NCBI GenBank assembly: GCA_018296165.2
Contig: JACKQL020000017.1
Location: 868,001-932,000 of the forward strand
DNA: 64,000 nt
Reading direction: 5' to 3'
DNA from: Termitomyces sp. T153
Taxonomy: Eukaryota; Basidiomycota; Agaricomycetes; Agaricales; Lyophyllaceae
The notes below the pieces were generated by a model that saw only the letters and a list, made by a program, of their open reading frames with translations, did no database searches and was not told the DNA's origin. How positions within the stretch are numbered: position 1 is the stretch's first letter; each line of letters begins with the position of its first letter. Of this stretch, positions 11,601-22,941 are shown in pieces. The position numbers and the translations under genes are program-made.

Positions 11601-12451
11601 AGCTCTTCTTCCTGTCTTGCTCTTTCCTGTCTTTCCTGGCTCAAAATAGCTAATGCCTGCTGCCTGTCCTGCTCTTGTCTCAGCCTTTGTTGCTCTTCTA
11701 ATACAGCCAATGCTTGTTCATGTCTGATCTGGTAGTTTTCCATCTCCTGAGCAACATTAGGAGCAGGGGGAGGTGGAGCAGGTCTGATTCTTCTAAGTGC
11801 AGGAGCAGGTAGAAGAGGCACCATTCTGGGTATAGGATGCTGTAAAGGAGCATTCCATCCTTCAGGCAAAATAGTTTGAGGAATGATCACTGTAGGTTGA
11901 GCAATAGTGGGCTGATTGAGCCTATTGTCCCTTCCATGTACAACAGATAGAGATGGCATCATGATGGGCATAGAATTCTCCATAGGAACTTTTCTCACTC
12001 TTCTAAGTGGAGGAGCAGGTGGAGGAGGCACCATTCTAGGAATGGGATTCTGCAAAGGAGCATCCCATCCTTCAGGCAAAACAGTTTCAGGGATCACTAT
12101 GGAAAATGGATCAGCAGCAGCAACTGGCTGCCTAATAGGTCTTCCTGAAGAGCTAGAAGTGGTGGCTATAGCTTGGTGATTAAGCCTCAAACCCTCAGAT
12201 CCCATACCCCCAGATCCCATAGATTGATTAATACCCCCAGTTCCCATACCCCCAGGCCCAAATTGAAGTGGTGGAACAACCACAGTATTGATCTGTTCCA
12301 AAGATCTATTGTTTCTATTTGCTCGACGATTGTCAGGATCTGTCATTTGTAACTGTTCAAGTCTCCTTTGATTCCTAGCTTGTTGCCTTTGGCTTTCAGG
12401 AGTAGTAGGTGGTTGCCTATAACATCCATTGTTAAGCAATTTAACAGTCAA
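8664..12451 (-). pseudogene. Helitron Rep-helicase, N-terminal and Rep part
   Basis: From ATG at 12451 one frame runs to 9566, interrupted by in-frame stops at 11537 (TAG), 10487, 10094 and 9809 (all TGA). The three TGA codons sit where Helitron proteins have Arg (DP*CYN, NWI*HNQKK, TAAD*PDIV). The N-terminus is Pro/Gln-rich; a CPHC motif starts the conserved part near 11030. The HUH nuclease motif is EFQKRGLPHMHKLIFF at about 9650-9700. A 50-bp intron (9516-9565, GTATTG...TCAG) joins YQ to IVTAN. After it come MVHGPCGA and the tyrosine motif KYIHKYIYKGHN (about 9190-9230). The frame is lost by a 1-base deletion near 8681-8687. Role: nicking and joining Helitron DNA ends. Confidence 0.8.
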
Positions 12452-12924
12452 AAACCATTAAAATTGACTTGCATGATGAGATATTTGATGTATCAATAGC
12501 TCAATGTGGTTAAGGAGTTACTAATAAGCTTGTTAGTCAACATCAATCAATCAATAGATGTGACGAAACATACTTTGTCGTGTGGCCTCCTTTCCACAAC
12601 TTCGGAAATGCCCATTGTTTGGTCATGTTGTGTCAAAAAATGCGCAAGGCGTGAAAAACAGTGTCCAATAAATTGTGTTTGGCCTGTTTCACATGTGCAG
12701 GCTATTTGGCATGCTTTACACATGGTCAAAAGATAGTGTATATTCAGTAAAGTTGTATACTATAATTTTTTTTGGAAAAAATCTGTTCCAAGTGCGAAAA
12801 ACGGCCAAGCTGCCCAAAAAGGAAGGTTCTTGGTCAGCAGCTGACAAATTTTAGTCAGCACAATCCAAAGTCGTCACATATATTGAGCGCACAGCCACTT
12901 TCCCAGGAGTCGTCCTATATATTA
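12452..12924. other. Non-coding stretch upstream of the Helitron gene
   Basis: A/T-rich sequence with no convincing ORF or RNA gene. It probably holds the Helitron 5' region, but no reliable 5' TC terminus could be picked. The end (12893-12920) contains the dispersed ACAGCCACTTTCCCAGG motif also found near 6165. Confidence 0.4.
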
Positions 12925-13322
12925 TAGATAAGGCAGCACCTTACTTCATACTTCATATACAGAATCACAACTGGCTTTGACTTAGAGAGTGTGAACTGTA
13001 AGCTGTGCAACCCATACCAGAAACATTACATTTTTCAAGTCAAATGAGTATTGACTTGTTTGTAAAGCAGAACCAAACTTCTGGAAAGAGGTCCACTGCC
13101 ATGAGTTACAATCAGAACATTAAAATTTCAATGTTCACCTTTCTCAATGGGTACTATTGTGACCATAGAAGGTTAGGTGTTTGGGCTAGTGCCAAAGCAG
13201 AGTTCAATGGAGCACTCCATATTGCTTCACATGAAACTTTGGAACTTGCCACATTATCTCATGGCATGGGAAGAAGGGGTGGTGTGATGCCAGGAGGGCT
13301 GCCAGCAGCCACTCCTATCTGA
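12925..13322 (+). repeat. Unclassified repeat R, copy 1, with a short conserved ORF
   Basis: Shares its sequence with 54915-55290, starting at AAGGCAGCACCTTACTTCATACTT, passing a CAAATGAGT start context, and ending near GATG(C/G)CAGGAG. In this copy an open frame 13005-13322 (105 codons; TSGKRSTAMSYNQ, then HRRLGVWASAKAEF) stays open, while copy 2 has indels and stops. No known domain recognised. It may be a captured gene or a non-autonomous element. The right end is cut by Gypsy-3 copy B. Confidence 0.6.
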
Positions 13323-14187
13323 CCAGAAGCATTATCACTGAGGGCACTTGGTTGCCCTCTATCAGGTTATACCCAAAGGTAAGATGAGTGGAAGGCAGCA
13401 TTCCAAACAACCATGGACTCTTTGAACCCTTGGTGATGTTCTTTGGTTTCACAGACAGCCCAGCAACCACTTTCCTTGACCATACTGGGTTGAGTCTCAA
13501 AGAGAGAGAGCTGCAGTCTTGGTAGGGTCAAGGAGAAAGAACTCAGCTTGGAACCCCTTCTCAAACTCCATCCAGCCAGTGAAACTCTCAACTCCTCTGA
13601 GCCATCAAAAGATGCACAATGCATAGATCAAAGCTTGGCCTGCCTTTATGTAGGAGAACCCAGACAATTTTGAGGATATCAGACAGAGATGAACACATCA
13701 CCACTGAGCTGGACATAGGTGATACAAGATTGAAGGAAACATTCCCCAACCTCATGGTCCCTGTCAAATATGTCAGGGAGCACAGGGCAAGGAAGTTTGG
13801 AGCAAAGGGCTAAAAACCCTGAGGTAGGTGCAGAACCAAGCCTTACTACAGCTGCTGGGGATTCCAGAGGAGGAGTAGGAGCAAGAGGGAGACATTCCAG
13901 AAAGGCCTGAAGAAAGAGGGACACAGCTTCAGTGGTTTGACATAGTCCAGTGTGTTTGGCCATGTGGGAGGTAAGGGAAGCTTGAGTAAGTTAGACCTGT
14001 ATTCCTAAAGACAACAAACAACTCCAGGCATTGTCCTGGAGGCTCAAAGCATTGAGGGGATGAGCTAAAGGGGTTGGTTGGGTCATAGGAGCACATGGAG
14101 TAGCAAGACACTGTTGGGAGAGAGACTTTTTGAAAAACCAAACAGAAAACTCAGGCAGTCAAAAAGGGGCTCCTAGACCAAATCTGC
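13323..14187 (-). pseudogene. Gypsy-3 gag fragment, copy B
   Basis: Minus-strand gag sequence parallel to copy A: an N-terminal leader near 13963 (SLFLQAFLECLPLAP), then LPDIFDRDHEVGECFLQSC, then a frame change and SLAGWSLRRGSK further down. Truncated at about 13323 against repeat R, so only the N-terminal part of gag is left. The leader between 13963 and the LTR at 14188 is non-coding. Confidence 0.6.
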
Positions 14188-14714
14188 TGTAGAAACCTCT
14201 GGAGGCTGTGGCTCAATCTGGCAGAGGGAGATCCAAAGTCTATTTAGCATCTACAAGAAGTTCTAGAGTTCCAGCTACTCACCTGGCAAAGGGAGATCCA
14301 AAGAGACCAAGTCTAAGGATTTCCAATGCCAGTGTTCAGCAAACTTACTCTTGAGCTTCTTAAATAAACACTTGACAACAACCAAATCTGGATGCCAATC
14401 CAAAAATGGAAATCCATTATAATTGGCCTTGATCTCCAAACTCTCAGTTTATGACCACATACAAATATAACCCAAAGATAGCCCTTGGCCAAAAGTAATT
14501 GTACTTGAAGATGGGAGGTCAACAATGAACAGCAGGGTTTGAATAAAGGAAACAATCCAGGAGTCTAGTAAGAGGCAGTGTAGAAGGAGCAACACTTGTC
14601 TGAATTATGGACAGAGAACCAGTGCAGCCTAAGGGCTGAAAATGGGACCAATAGACAGGGAGAGGGGAGAATAAAGGGAAACCATAAAGGGGGAGAATTG
14701 GATGTCCCCTGACA
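14188..14714 (-). repeat. Gypsy-3 LTR, copy B
   Basis: Plus-strand ends TGTAGAAACC and CCCCTGACA match those of copy A (3852-5389). On the minus strand it begins TGTCAGGGGACA and is followed by the gag fragment, so it is a 5' LTR. Length is 527 bp against about 441 bp in copy A. The two share several long blocks, such as GGAGATCCAAAG and ACACTTGTCTGAA. Confidence 0.7.
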
Positions 14715-15192
14715 GACTCCTGCTTCAATCATCCCCAATTATGTTCAATTTACTTCTGTCCTTCCAGCCAACATCATTCCCAATCAACCATGCAATATTG
14801 GATCTATCATCAATACTCAGAAAATCAGTCATTGATACCACTACTTTGTTTCATGGAAAAATCTACCTGACTCCAAGAACTCTTGGATGCCTCTCTCAGA
14901 CATTCCTTCCTCTATTCATGAAATCCTTGAACACTGGCATAGATGTAGTCTTAAACATCCTCATCCCCTTCAAGTCTACTTTGGTCATGACCCTAAGCCA
15001 ATTACCAAATTACCCACACCTATCCTGCATTCTGACTTGTCCATTAATCATCCTAGCAGCTCTCCATCTCTGCCTCCAGTACTCTCTCAGTGCAACTTCA
15101 AACCCCTACTCCAGACCACTGCACAAGCTGGTCACACCACTTGCACACCTAAGTCTAAAGATTACACCAACTCAATTCTCAAGAGGGGGTCA
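14715..15192 (+). pseudogene. 3' end of a Gypsy polyprotein, chromodomain-like, with polypurine tract
   Basis: The plus strand carries a C-terminal chromodomain-like pattern: SWKNLPDSKNSW, PLSDIPSS, then EILEHWHR...LKHPHP (frame from 14887 and upstream). Known: chromoviral integrases end in a chromodomain with the pattern W-K-G/N...E-N-(S/T)-W-E/M-P. An in-frame TGA lies upstream. The sequence leads directly into a purine run AAGAGGGGG (15181-15189) and an LTR. The 5' side is truncated against Gypsy-3 copy B. Confidence 0.55.
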
Positions 15193-15567
15193 TGTCAAGA
15201 AATCCATACAAGTCCCATCCAAATTCCTACTATTCAACTATTCTCATCAACTCTTATGTTCCTCAACCCCTTTCTTTATTCTATACTAATTCATCATTGT
15301 TTTATTTCTTCTCCTCTCTTCCTCCTTTATATTTCACAGACCTATACACATCTCTGACTTCTGAACTCCTTATTATCTACTCTCCTTTACTAATTCTCTA
15401 TATAAACTCATTGTATTCAACTACTGGTTTCCAGGCAATCAACACAGTTGTTTCCTCTTCTCTCTTGCTCACTCTCATCTCTCTTAGTCTCCTCAAGATC
15501 AAGATCTCATTAAGCCTTGATTCAATTTTTGCCTTTTATCTTGTTTTGTTCGATCAAGTCTCTGACA
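15193..15567 (+). repeat. 3' LTR of the truncated Gypsy element at 14715
   Basis: Starts TGTCAAGAAATCC directly after the polypurine tract and ends CAAGTCTCTGACA. It contains a TATA-like CTATATAAAC near 15398. The next five bases are TGAAG, a possible target duplication, but the left end is lost so this cannot be confirmed. It is pyrimidine-rich and unlike the other LTR families here. It marks the left border of the CpG-normal island. Confidence 0.65.
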
Positions 15568-17149
15568 TGAAGGCACGGACCGTAGCTCGTCTATGTATAG
15601 ATCTCGGAACTGTCTCTTGAGACGGGTAAGCGTGACACTTCGGCAGATTTTGGGCTCTCGTGATGCGTGACATGCCGAAGCGATTGAAATGGTACAGTAT
15701 TCGACGCTCACAGGAAATCTAGATCCTCAACAGTCTCCCACGTCATTCTTTGGCGCTCCCTAGGAATCTATATAAATACTGGAATACAACCCAGACTGCC
15801 AGACCGGAACCCATCAGATGCGACGACCACACATTGACGTCAATGCGCGACACAATTTCCATATGTGTCACACTTTGTCCATGTGACATTTTTCACTTGT
15901 CATGACTGATAGTCAGGGTTTTTGGCTAGTTTTTTGGTCATGGCTTTGATCAGGGTAGCTAGAGCTTGAGGTATCTTATTTTCTGCGTCACACATCAAAA
16001 GATGTGGCCGACAATTAAGGAAATGGTGACTCGAAGGATTGTTATCGATGCGTGTATGTCGTCTTGATAGATCCTCCTGCCAGATGTCCGAAGACGAATC
16101 CCATGGGTATCGGAGTCTCTCAAACATACGGGACGAAGCTTGATGTTACTTTGGTCAAGATACTACATTGGAAGGGTGCAAACAGATGGAACTGTACCAA
16201 TGCAATGGGAAGTACAAATACAAATCGGTAGGATTCCAACTTTGAGCTCCAGTCTAGGTATTAGGGGCTGGAGTCCTCCCTTGTTGGTGTTGCCTATTTG
16301 CATAAAGGTTGGCACTCATGGTAATATTAGAAAAGTGATTATAAGTGTAAACTTAGATTAGGACATATCATCTTTGACAACGCCCAGCAACATTTGAGCC
16401 GTTTTTCTTGGACCAATGCCGCTCTGCAAGATCTCAAACTAAATGTTGGCCAACCATACAAGTGAGAACTATTACCTCTATGTGGCATTCATTTTGGACT
16501 GTTTTGGGATTTCTCGGTGCACCTTCTACCTAGTCCTTGCCAATTTGTGGCAAATCACGCGCAATGTAATGAGGCACACCTATGATGGAATTTGAGAAAG
16601 ACCAAGCCTTTTGTACGTTGAAGACATGGATCAACTCGAATGCATGATTCAGCAATGAGCTGCAATTCCTTTCATAGACCAATTAATTCATTTCAGGGCA
16701 GCACACAGAACCTCGACAGGCCTGAGTATCTGCTGCAAAACAACTCAAGAAGATTGCACGAGAGCAAAACGACAATGATCAAGCAGAATTTATTTGAATT
16801 TGACACATGGCACACTATCAGCGAGAGCTTGAGTTTCTTGATGAAATGTGTAAAGACAAATAGGTAAACTTTCTCAAGGCTTTCGGTGTTTTGTGACAAA
16901 TACAATGGCCTTCGAGCCACCAGAAGCCTTCGAAACTTTTTTGGTCTCCATACAGTATGGGACAGCACAAACAAGGAAAGGAGGAGCATGTAGAACTCGA
17001 AGGGGTAACCCTAAATTTGAATTGTTCCGTTTTCTGCATTCAGTCCGTGCCGGCGAAGCTGTCGCCTGTAATTCAAAGATCGCGTTACAAAGATCGCGTT
17101 ACATCCCTTATAGTACTCCTGCCGGTTACGTCCCGTAGCTCCTTGACTA
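15568..17149. other. Left flank of the host-like island, no confident gene
   Basis: CpG frequency rises at once compared with the transposons to the left. A TATA-like TCTATATAAATACTGG lies near 15768 and a perfect TGACGTCA palindrome at 15835-15842, but no coding region follows that I can support. Only short ORFs occur (for example minus strand 15900-16127), with no domain. A 15-bp direct repeat AAAGATCGCGTTACA occurs twice near 17076-17103. Confidence 0.5.
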
Positions 17150-17610
17150 CAGTTTGAGCCTCAGACCTCAAGGTCGGAATATTAATATCCAGCAGTTTTC
17201 GAAATGTCATATATAAAAATATCAAGCGTCTATATCACTAATTCTGGAATTTGATCGAGATTTCAATTCTAGGACTGCACGCGGTGGCCGTATGACGACT
17301 ACCGTGACAGTGACTGTGTCATCGAGAGATTTTAGGGTGAAGACATACGGTATGATCAAGATTAAACGCCGGATTGGACCTGTGAATTACAGCCATTTGT
17401 ATAATTGGCTGTGAATACCACAGTATCACCACCTGCCAGGGAGTAATGATAGATCCTTAGAGCCAGGAGCAATTTCAGAGATGAATCACTGTGAGTTTAT
17501 AGCCATATGCAGTCAACGGACGGCCCTATGCACCCCTAGATCTTCGTTACTGCCATCATCTACCCCGATGATTATGGAGTTTTTCGTTCCGGACGATTTT
17601 CTGGAAGGAT

Positions 17611-17617
17611 GATAAAA
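17611..17617 (+). promoter_or_regulatory. TATA-like GATAAAA box of terpene synthase 1
   Basis: TGATAAAAGGGACT lies about 80 bp before the ATG at 17692, and the same block lies at a nearly equal distance upstream of the second copy (30734-30740, minus strand). Conservation between the arms and the position fit a core promoter, but expression is not shown by sequence. Confidence 0.4.
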
Positions 17618-17691
17618 GGGACTGGTGCTTGGAGTGTCTTATCACTTAGAAAAAGGCCTTTGCCAGTGGTCCAACTTATCACCGAGTCCTG

Positions 17692-18929
17692 ATGACAACC
17701 CACTTGCCACAGGCAGAATCTGAATTTTCTCTTCCAGCTACTCTTGTTAACTGGCCGTGGAAGAGAAGCTTAAATCCATTCCATTGTCAGGCCAGAGCCG
17801 AATCTTCTGCATGGTTTCGGAGCTTCAACGCCTTCAGCCCTCATGCACAGCGAGCTTTCGATTTATGCAATTTCGGTTTATATCATTGTCTGTTCACCAT
17901 TACAACTCTAAGTTCAAGTAACCTTTGTAGAGCTGCTAGCATCTCTAGCATACCCTTTAGAGAGCAAAGGTACTATTATTCTATGTATATGTTCACATAT
18001 ATAATCTCAGGCTTTCTCTACTAATGGGTCATGATAGATGTCGAACGTGCGGGCTGTGATATCATGAATCTTTTCTTCGCATTTGATGCATATACCGACA
18101 TTGCGGTACCACATGAAGCTCAGCAATTAGCTTCAATTGTCATGGATGGCCTAAGGAATCCTGACAAGCCGAGACCCTCTGGCGAGTCCGTCATTGGTGA
18201 AATCGCTAGACAGTATGTTCTCAGCCCTTCTTACATCTCACCGATGATTTCAGCTTGAATAGATTCTCGAAGATATCCATGAAGTGTGCTTCTGAGATTG
18301 CACGCCGTAGATTTATTGCAAAATTCGACATGTACACAGCCGCAGTCGTTCAAGAAACTATCGACCGTGCTGAAAATCACATCAGGAGCATCGATGATTA
18401 TTTTTTGGTTCGACGTCACACTATTGGGGCAATGCCATCTTTCGTACTTCTACACTTCGAGCTCGAACTCCCAGAGGAAGTATTCGAGGATCCGGTCATT
18501 CAAAGGCTGGAAAATGCAAGCGCTGATATGATCAGCCTCTGTAATGTATGTATCACATGTTTCTTGGTCAGTGCATCAGCTCTTGACGCTCCATTCTAGG
18601 ACATCTGTTCTTACAACATCGAACAAGCTCGTGGAAACGATTACCATAACATCGTAACAATCGCCATGCATCACGAACAACTGGGGTTGAAAGAAGCAAT
18701 GAGATGGGCTGGTGACTATTATTTGAAGCTTGAAAAGGACTTTCTGGCGGACATGAAATCCGTCCCTTCCTTCGGAAAGACGCTTGATGTCGAGGTGCGC
18801 CGCTACGTCGATGGATTAGGAAACTGGGTAAGGGCAAATGAATGTTGGCACTTTGAAAGTCCCAGGTACTTTGGTACTAGTGGGTTAGAGATCCAACAAA
18901 GTAGAAGAGTTGTACTGCTTCCTCGGTAA
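17692..18929 (+). CDS. Sesquiterpene synthase-like class I terpene cyclase, copy 1 (five exons)
   Basis: Exons 17692-17875, 17919-17969, 18038-18212, 18263-18545 and 18600-18929 splice in frame to 340 aa, a usual length for basidiomycete sesquiterpene synthases. Introns are 43, 68, 50 and 54 bp, all GT-AG. The N-terminus has [12 protein letters not shown] and [11 protein letters not shown]. The Asp-rich metal motif reads FFAFDAYTD, where DExxD or DDxxD is common. The NSE motif [10 protein letters not shown] is complete and formed across the last intron. [16 protein letters not shown] and RYFG follow near the C-terminus. Known role: Mg-dependent ionisation and cyclisation of farnesyl diphosphate in the cytosol. 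The product cannot be predicted. An inverted twin lies at 29420-30657. No P450 or other pathway gene is adjacent. Confidence 0.9.
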
Positions 18930-19517
18930 GTTTTTGAGACATCATTCCATATGTGGCGCAAAGGTGACTCTAATCTCAAACAAAAGCAAACAACCTTTAT
19001 CCACTGAACAACCTTCGAGAAATACTCCAGCCTAACATGTACTGTTGGGACATAACGTTCGCCACATGATGACTGCGACTGGGGCCTATTCCTTGTCCGT
19101 TTTCGACGTTCTTTCTGTCAACTTCTCTATTTTTGTTTACCGTTTGCTTTACTTCTTTATTTCTCCATTGCCATCCCGCATGGAGCATATGTTCTAGATA
19201 AATTACGAATATTCTCAATATGTCCCATACTTCGAGTCCACAGCAAAAATCTGTCTCCCATAAATCCGAAGTCATTGATTGCCTGAATCGAATCACGCGG
19301 AAGGCGCAGACTGTAAAATACAAGGATCCATATGATAGGAAGTCAGTACTATGTACGTATTCATAATAAAAAAAAAAGAAATGAAAAATCTCCCAAGAAC
19401 ACCACACATGCTACCTATGTTGCAGCAGTGCCCGAGTTAATCATAAGGATACCACAGAACACACGGCCCAGCCATTCGATTTATCTCTCTCGTTTCCTTC
19501 CAATCGGGTACCTGGTT

Positions 19518-22500
19518 TCAGTGTTCCCAGTTCAAGGCCTGCCGAGGCGCCGTGATCGAAAGCCTGCCTAGAATCTTCCTCTGACGGAGGTTCTTTACTT
19601 CGGTATTGATGAGGTCGCGCAGACGTTCGAGGTCCAGGCTGCGCTCTCCACGTGATCCCATGAGGATGTTTCGCCAGATCCCAGCAGCCGCGACGGAATT
19701 GTCGATAGGTAGTTGGGCGGGCCGATGTAAACGCACCATCTTCTGCTCGAGATGGTCGGGGCTCGGATAGTTTGCATTTGGCCATGCGATGCGAATGGCG
19801 AACCACCAACCGAGCGGCTAAGGGTATCAATCAATATACCGAGGTTTCCAAGAGAAAGTCATCAACACACGCGTCCATCCATGATACTCCGACCAGTATA
19901 AGAATCGTAAGTCATGAGAGTGCCCTCAGGTAAAGAGTACCTGCAAGTCATCGCTAGGAAGCAAGAAGCATCACAGGTCGCAGAGAACTTACCGATGAAC
20001 AACCCAATGATCATTCTCCGACCTGTGTCTCGCAAGCACAACCAACAATCGCGGCATCCCAGGCAACCCAAAAGTAGTCCACATTTCCCTCAACATCCCA
20101 CACGCATTTCCATGCTGACCGTTGTACACTGCATTACTAATCGCGTCCGCCATATTCGGAGGTACGAATAACCGATCCACAATACCCGCCGGATTATCCG
20201 TCAACCTTGCACGGACATACCTCTTATATGTTTGCGTCGTCCAGATGCTCAGCGCTATCTCATCGACCTGCTGGCCCCTCGTAGTGCTATTCAATGCCGT
20301 GTCCAGCTCAGGCTGGGGCCATATAACAGCCCATTGAAGTAAGCGCGCATGAATACGCTGCCAAGGTGCCATCTGGGGCTGGGAGGTTTCCGCATCATAA
20401 TCATGTGTCCTCCACGGACCCTGTGGAGTCGTGATAACCCCACCATGTGGCTCAATCTCCTCTTCATCCTCTTGCTCTGGAAGTGCAGGAAGCGGGGGCG
20501 AATGAGATCCTTCCCTCTCCGCGTACCCGCCCCCATTCGTATCAGGGATAGTAGGCATACCTGATGGCGGAGGACCTTCCTCGTCGTCGTCGTCAATTTC
20601 CCCTGGGTCCCGAGAGACAAGCCACGTATGGTGCGAACGCCCAGATTGGCTACCGCCTTGCCGTTGACGTTGACGAAGCCGGTAGAGCTCTTCCTCGAGG
20701 TACTGTTGTCCAGGCGAATCGTCCCGATCATCCGCACCGTACAACCCACGCTTGACGGCTGTATCTGCCGGCAACCGTCTCTCCATTGTCTGCGTCTCTG
20801 TCCGATTATCAAACTCCACATCATCTTCGTCCCCGTTGTGCTGATGACGCGGACGTGCCACCCCATCATCACCGATTGTGATATCAGTTTGAGCGCCTCG
20901 GAACATGGAGTCAGCTGCGGTGCCAGTGGGCTGCGTTTGCAAGTGGACGGTTTGTGTGCGAGGTGTGCGTGAGTCGGAAAGGTCTTGATACGCGAAGCGG
21001 GAGTCATTGAATTCTTGAGAGGTGGTATGCGGGCGGAGATTCTCGATTTTGGGACCAAGACTCTCGATGCGTTGTTGCATTAGTACGATCTCGCGTTTGA
21101 TATCGGTGGCCCATTGGGGTGGTTCCTGTTGTTGAGGCGAGTAGTGGAGATGTGTGAACTGGACAGGAAAAGAGAAATACGTACATCAGAGTTGTTATCT
21201 TGATGAAGAGGATTATGGTCCATATGAGACCTCTTGTACTGTTTGAGAGACTACAAAGACTCATCAACACATTAATCTTACAAATTTTCTACGACACATT
21301 ACCTCATGATCGTACTTCATCCCCAATTTCTTAACCCTCTGCACCACCGCCTTCCTCAGTGCTCTCTTCACAACATCATGTACGCTCGGGTCCGCTTCCT
21401 GATGCAACAGAACACACAACTCCATATCATGATAGTGGCTTGAGAAATTTGGCTCGAGGGGCTCGGCGTAGTAAGATGTACGCGGTGTCGCAGCTGCCAG
21501 CGCTGCGCGTACAATATGAGCTTCCACTTGATCCAGGTCATGTTCGTCCATTGAGCGTACACGGGGCGTGGCGTCCCCACCTTCAACATGTTCGTGATGT
21601 GAATGATGCGAGCCCTCGGAGCCCTGCCTCGACGTTGTTACCGAAGGCGCTTTGCCGTTTCCATTCATCTGGGGCTGTGTAGCAGAGACTTGAGACCTCG
21701 ACTGTTGCGACGGCGCCCTGCTGAGCTGTGTCGGAGGTTGCGAAGGGGCCTTGCTGACTTGCGAGTGGGTCTTTGAACGGTTCGTTGCAGATGCGACCGA
21801 GGAAGCTTTTTCTTCCTCCTCGGGGATGATGATTGCACGTCCACGGATGGCGGCGTGTAAGAGATCTTCAGTCGTCGGTCCATGTCGATAGGGTGAGAAC
21901 GGGCGTGTCTGGTGTCCATTGCCGGAGAGAATGGAGCTAGAGCCTCCTTTTTCAGTAGTTAGCAGCGAATCCGAGCACAATAGAATGAAGTAGACACGCA
22001 CTGTTGCGTGAAGGCGTTTGTTGCGGCCGGACTTGCGAAGGTGATTCGGAGGGTGAGATGGAGGGAGCTTTAGATCGAGCTTGGGGGGACATGAGGCGTG
22101 GGCTGAGTGGAGTAGTGGATTTGCTCAGTTGAGACCGGCCTGATGGAGACATGGCACGGGCCTTGCCATTGATAATTTGAGTATTACTTCTCGGAGACTG
22201 GATGAATGTCAGATAATTAGAGTTGGTGAGGCGTTGAAACGACATACCATGAGCTCCTCGTGTCCATTGATGTCGTTTTTGATACCTCGTGGAGACATGG
22301 CGTATTCAGAGGGTGGAAGAGGTATTTTGGTGGCTTGGACGGACTGCACACCTTCATGGCCGTCTTCTTCGCTATTCCAGGGAACGTGTGAAGGTGGAGG
22401 TGACTTGGACTGAATTTGGGCCCAGTTGGGCTGCTATGCCATGAGCTAAAGCAAGTTTACATGACTGCAAAACGTACATTCCAAGAAGAGAAATTCGGTG

Positions 22501-22941
22501 CAGGAACAGGAACGTGATCATCTGGAGGAAGTGGTCCAAAATTTCCAAACGAAGGTCCAGAATCATACGATTCGTATTTAGGTCCTGGAGGATCGTGAGG
22601 ACCTGGTTCCCTCTATACCTAGTTCAGTGCTAAATTAGGTCATTGATAATAAAAGACACTACGGGATTCATTGTGTCTCCAGCCTCTGATGTTCGTCCTT
22701 CCTGGGCGTTCGAGTCTGCGTCGTCGTCATGAAGGGAAACCTGGCTCCCTTGATGTTTTGCATAGCTCATTGGAGACTTCACAGGATTTAACAAAGTTTC
22801 GCTCTTTCTGCTCCGGGCAGCCGGGGATGGCACCTGAAGGGGAGAACGCGCGCGCGGAGAACCAACTTTGCTGCGAAACTCGTCGGCATCAGCAAGCGAA
22901 CGTGGAGGAGTGTTGTCTGGTTCATCCCCTTCTCTGGACAT
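19518..22941 (-). CDS. Nine-exon gene, 997 aa, disordered N-terminus and possible Ulp1-like C-terminus
   Basis: Exons (minus strand): 22941-22663, 22612-22478, 22430-22248, 22197-22002, 21946-21303, 21238-21185, 21125-19993, 19940-19871 and 19817-19518. All introns are GT-AG, 44-64 bp or so, and the spliced length is a multiple of three. Residues 1 to about 480 are low-complexity and Ser/Pro/Gln-rich (SPRARSPLQVP, SQVSKAPSQ). A charged Asp/Glu tract follows (DDDDEEG). The last 230 residues look folded: QQVDEIALSIW, NDHWVVHR (His870), TYDSYTG (Asp887), then AQLPIDNSVAAAGIW (Gln933; Ala near 942). The His-Trp, Asp-Ser and Gln-(S/N) order resembles the Ulp1/C48 peptidase fold, but the Cys-Gly motif is Ala-Gly. 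That link is my inference. If true, the protein would be a non-catalytic SUMO-protease relative. Confidence 0.8.

Larger units (their letters stand above)
6809..12451 (-). mobile_element. Helitron (rolling-circle transposon), minus strand, decayed
   Basis: A Rep-helicase gene of Helitron type fills the region: a proline-rich N-terminus, Helitron-like N domain, HUH Rep nuclease and PIF1-like helicase in that order. Known: autonomous Helitrons encode this fusion and move by rolling-circle replication, with 5' TC and 3' CTRR ends. I could not fix either terminus, so the limits given are only those of the coding sequence. The element is CpG-poor, and several of its inactivating stops are CGA-to-TGA changes. 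Confidence 0.8.
17150..19231 (+). repeat. Inverted duplication, left arm (terpene synthase locus)
   Basis: The arm matches the reverse complement of 29099-31192. Outer end: GAGCCTCAGACCTCAAG (near 17157) equals the inverted sequence near 31170-31187. Inner end: AGCATATGTTCTAGATA (near 19183) equals inverted 29140-29155. It covers the terpene synthase gene, about 540 bp upstream and 300 bp downstream. Both arms keep identical exon and intron lengths. No transposon ends are visible at the borders. Confidence 0.9.

Noticed and set aside
15835..15842. TGACGTCA as a functional CRE-type operator
   Set aside because: A perfect 8-bp palindrome, but no gene can be placed next to it, so a role cannot be supported.
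20291..21058. 255-codon minus ORF and other overlapping ORFs across 19500-22300
   Set aside because: They are alternative frames of the nine-exon gene, whose spliced frame accounts for the region.
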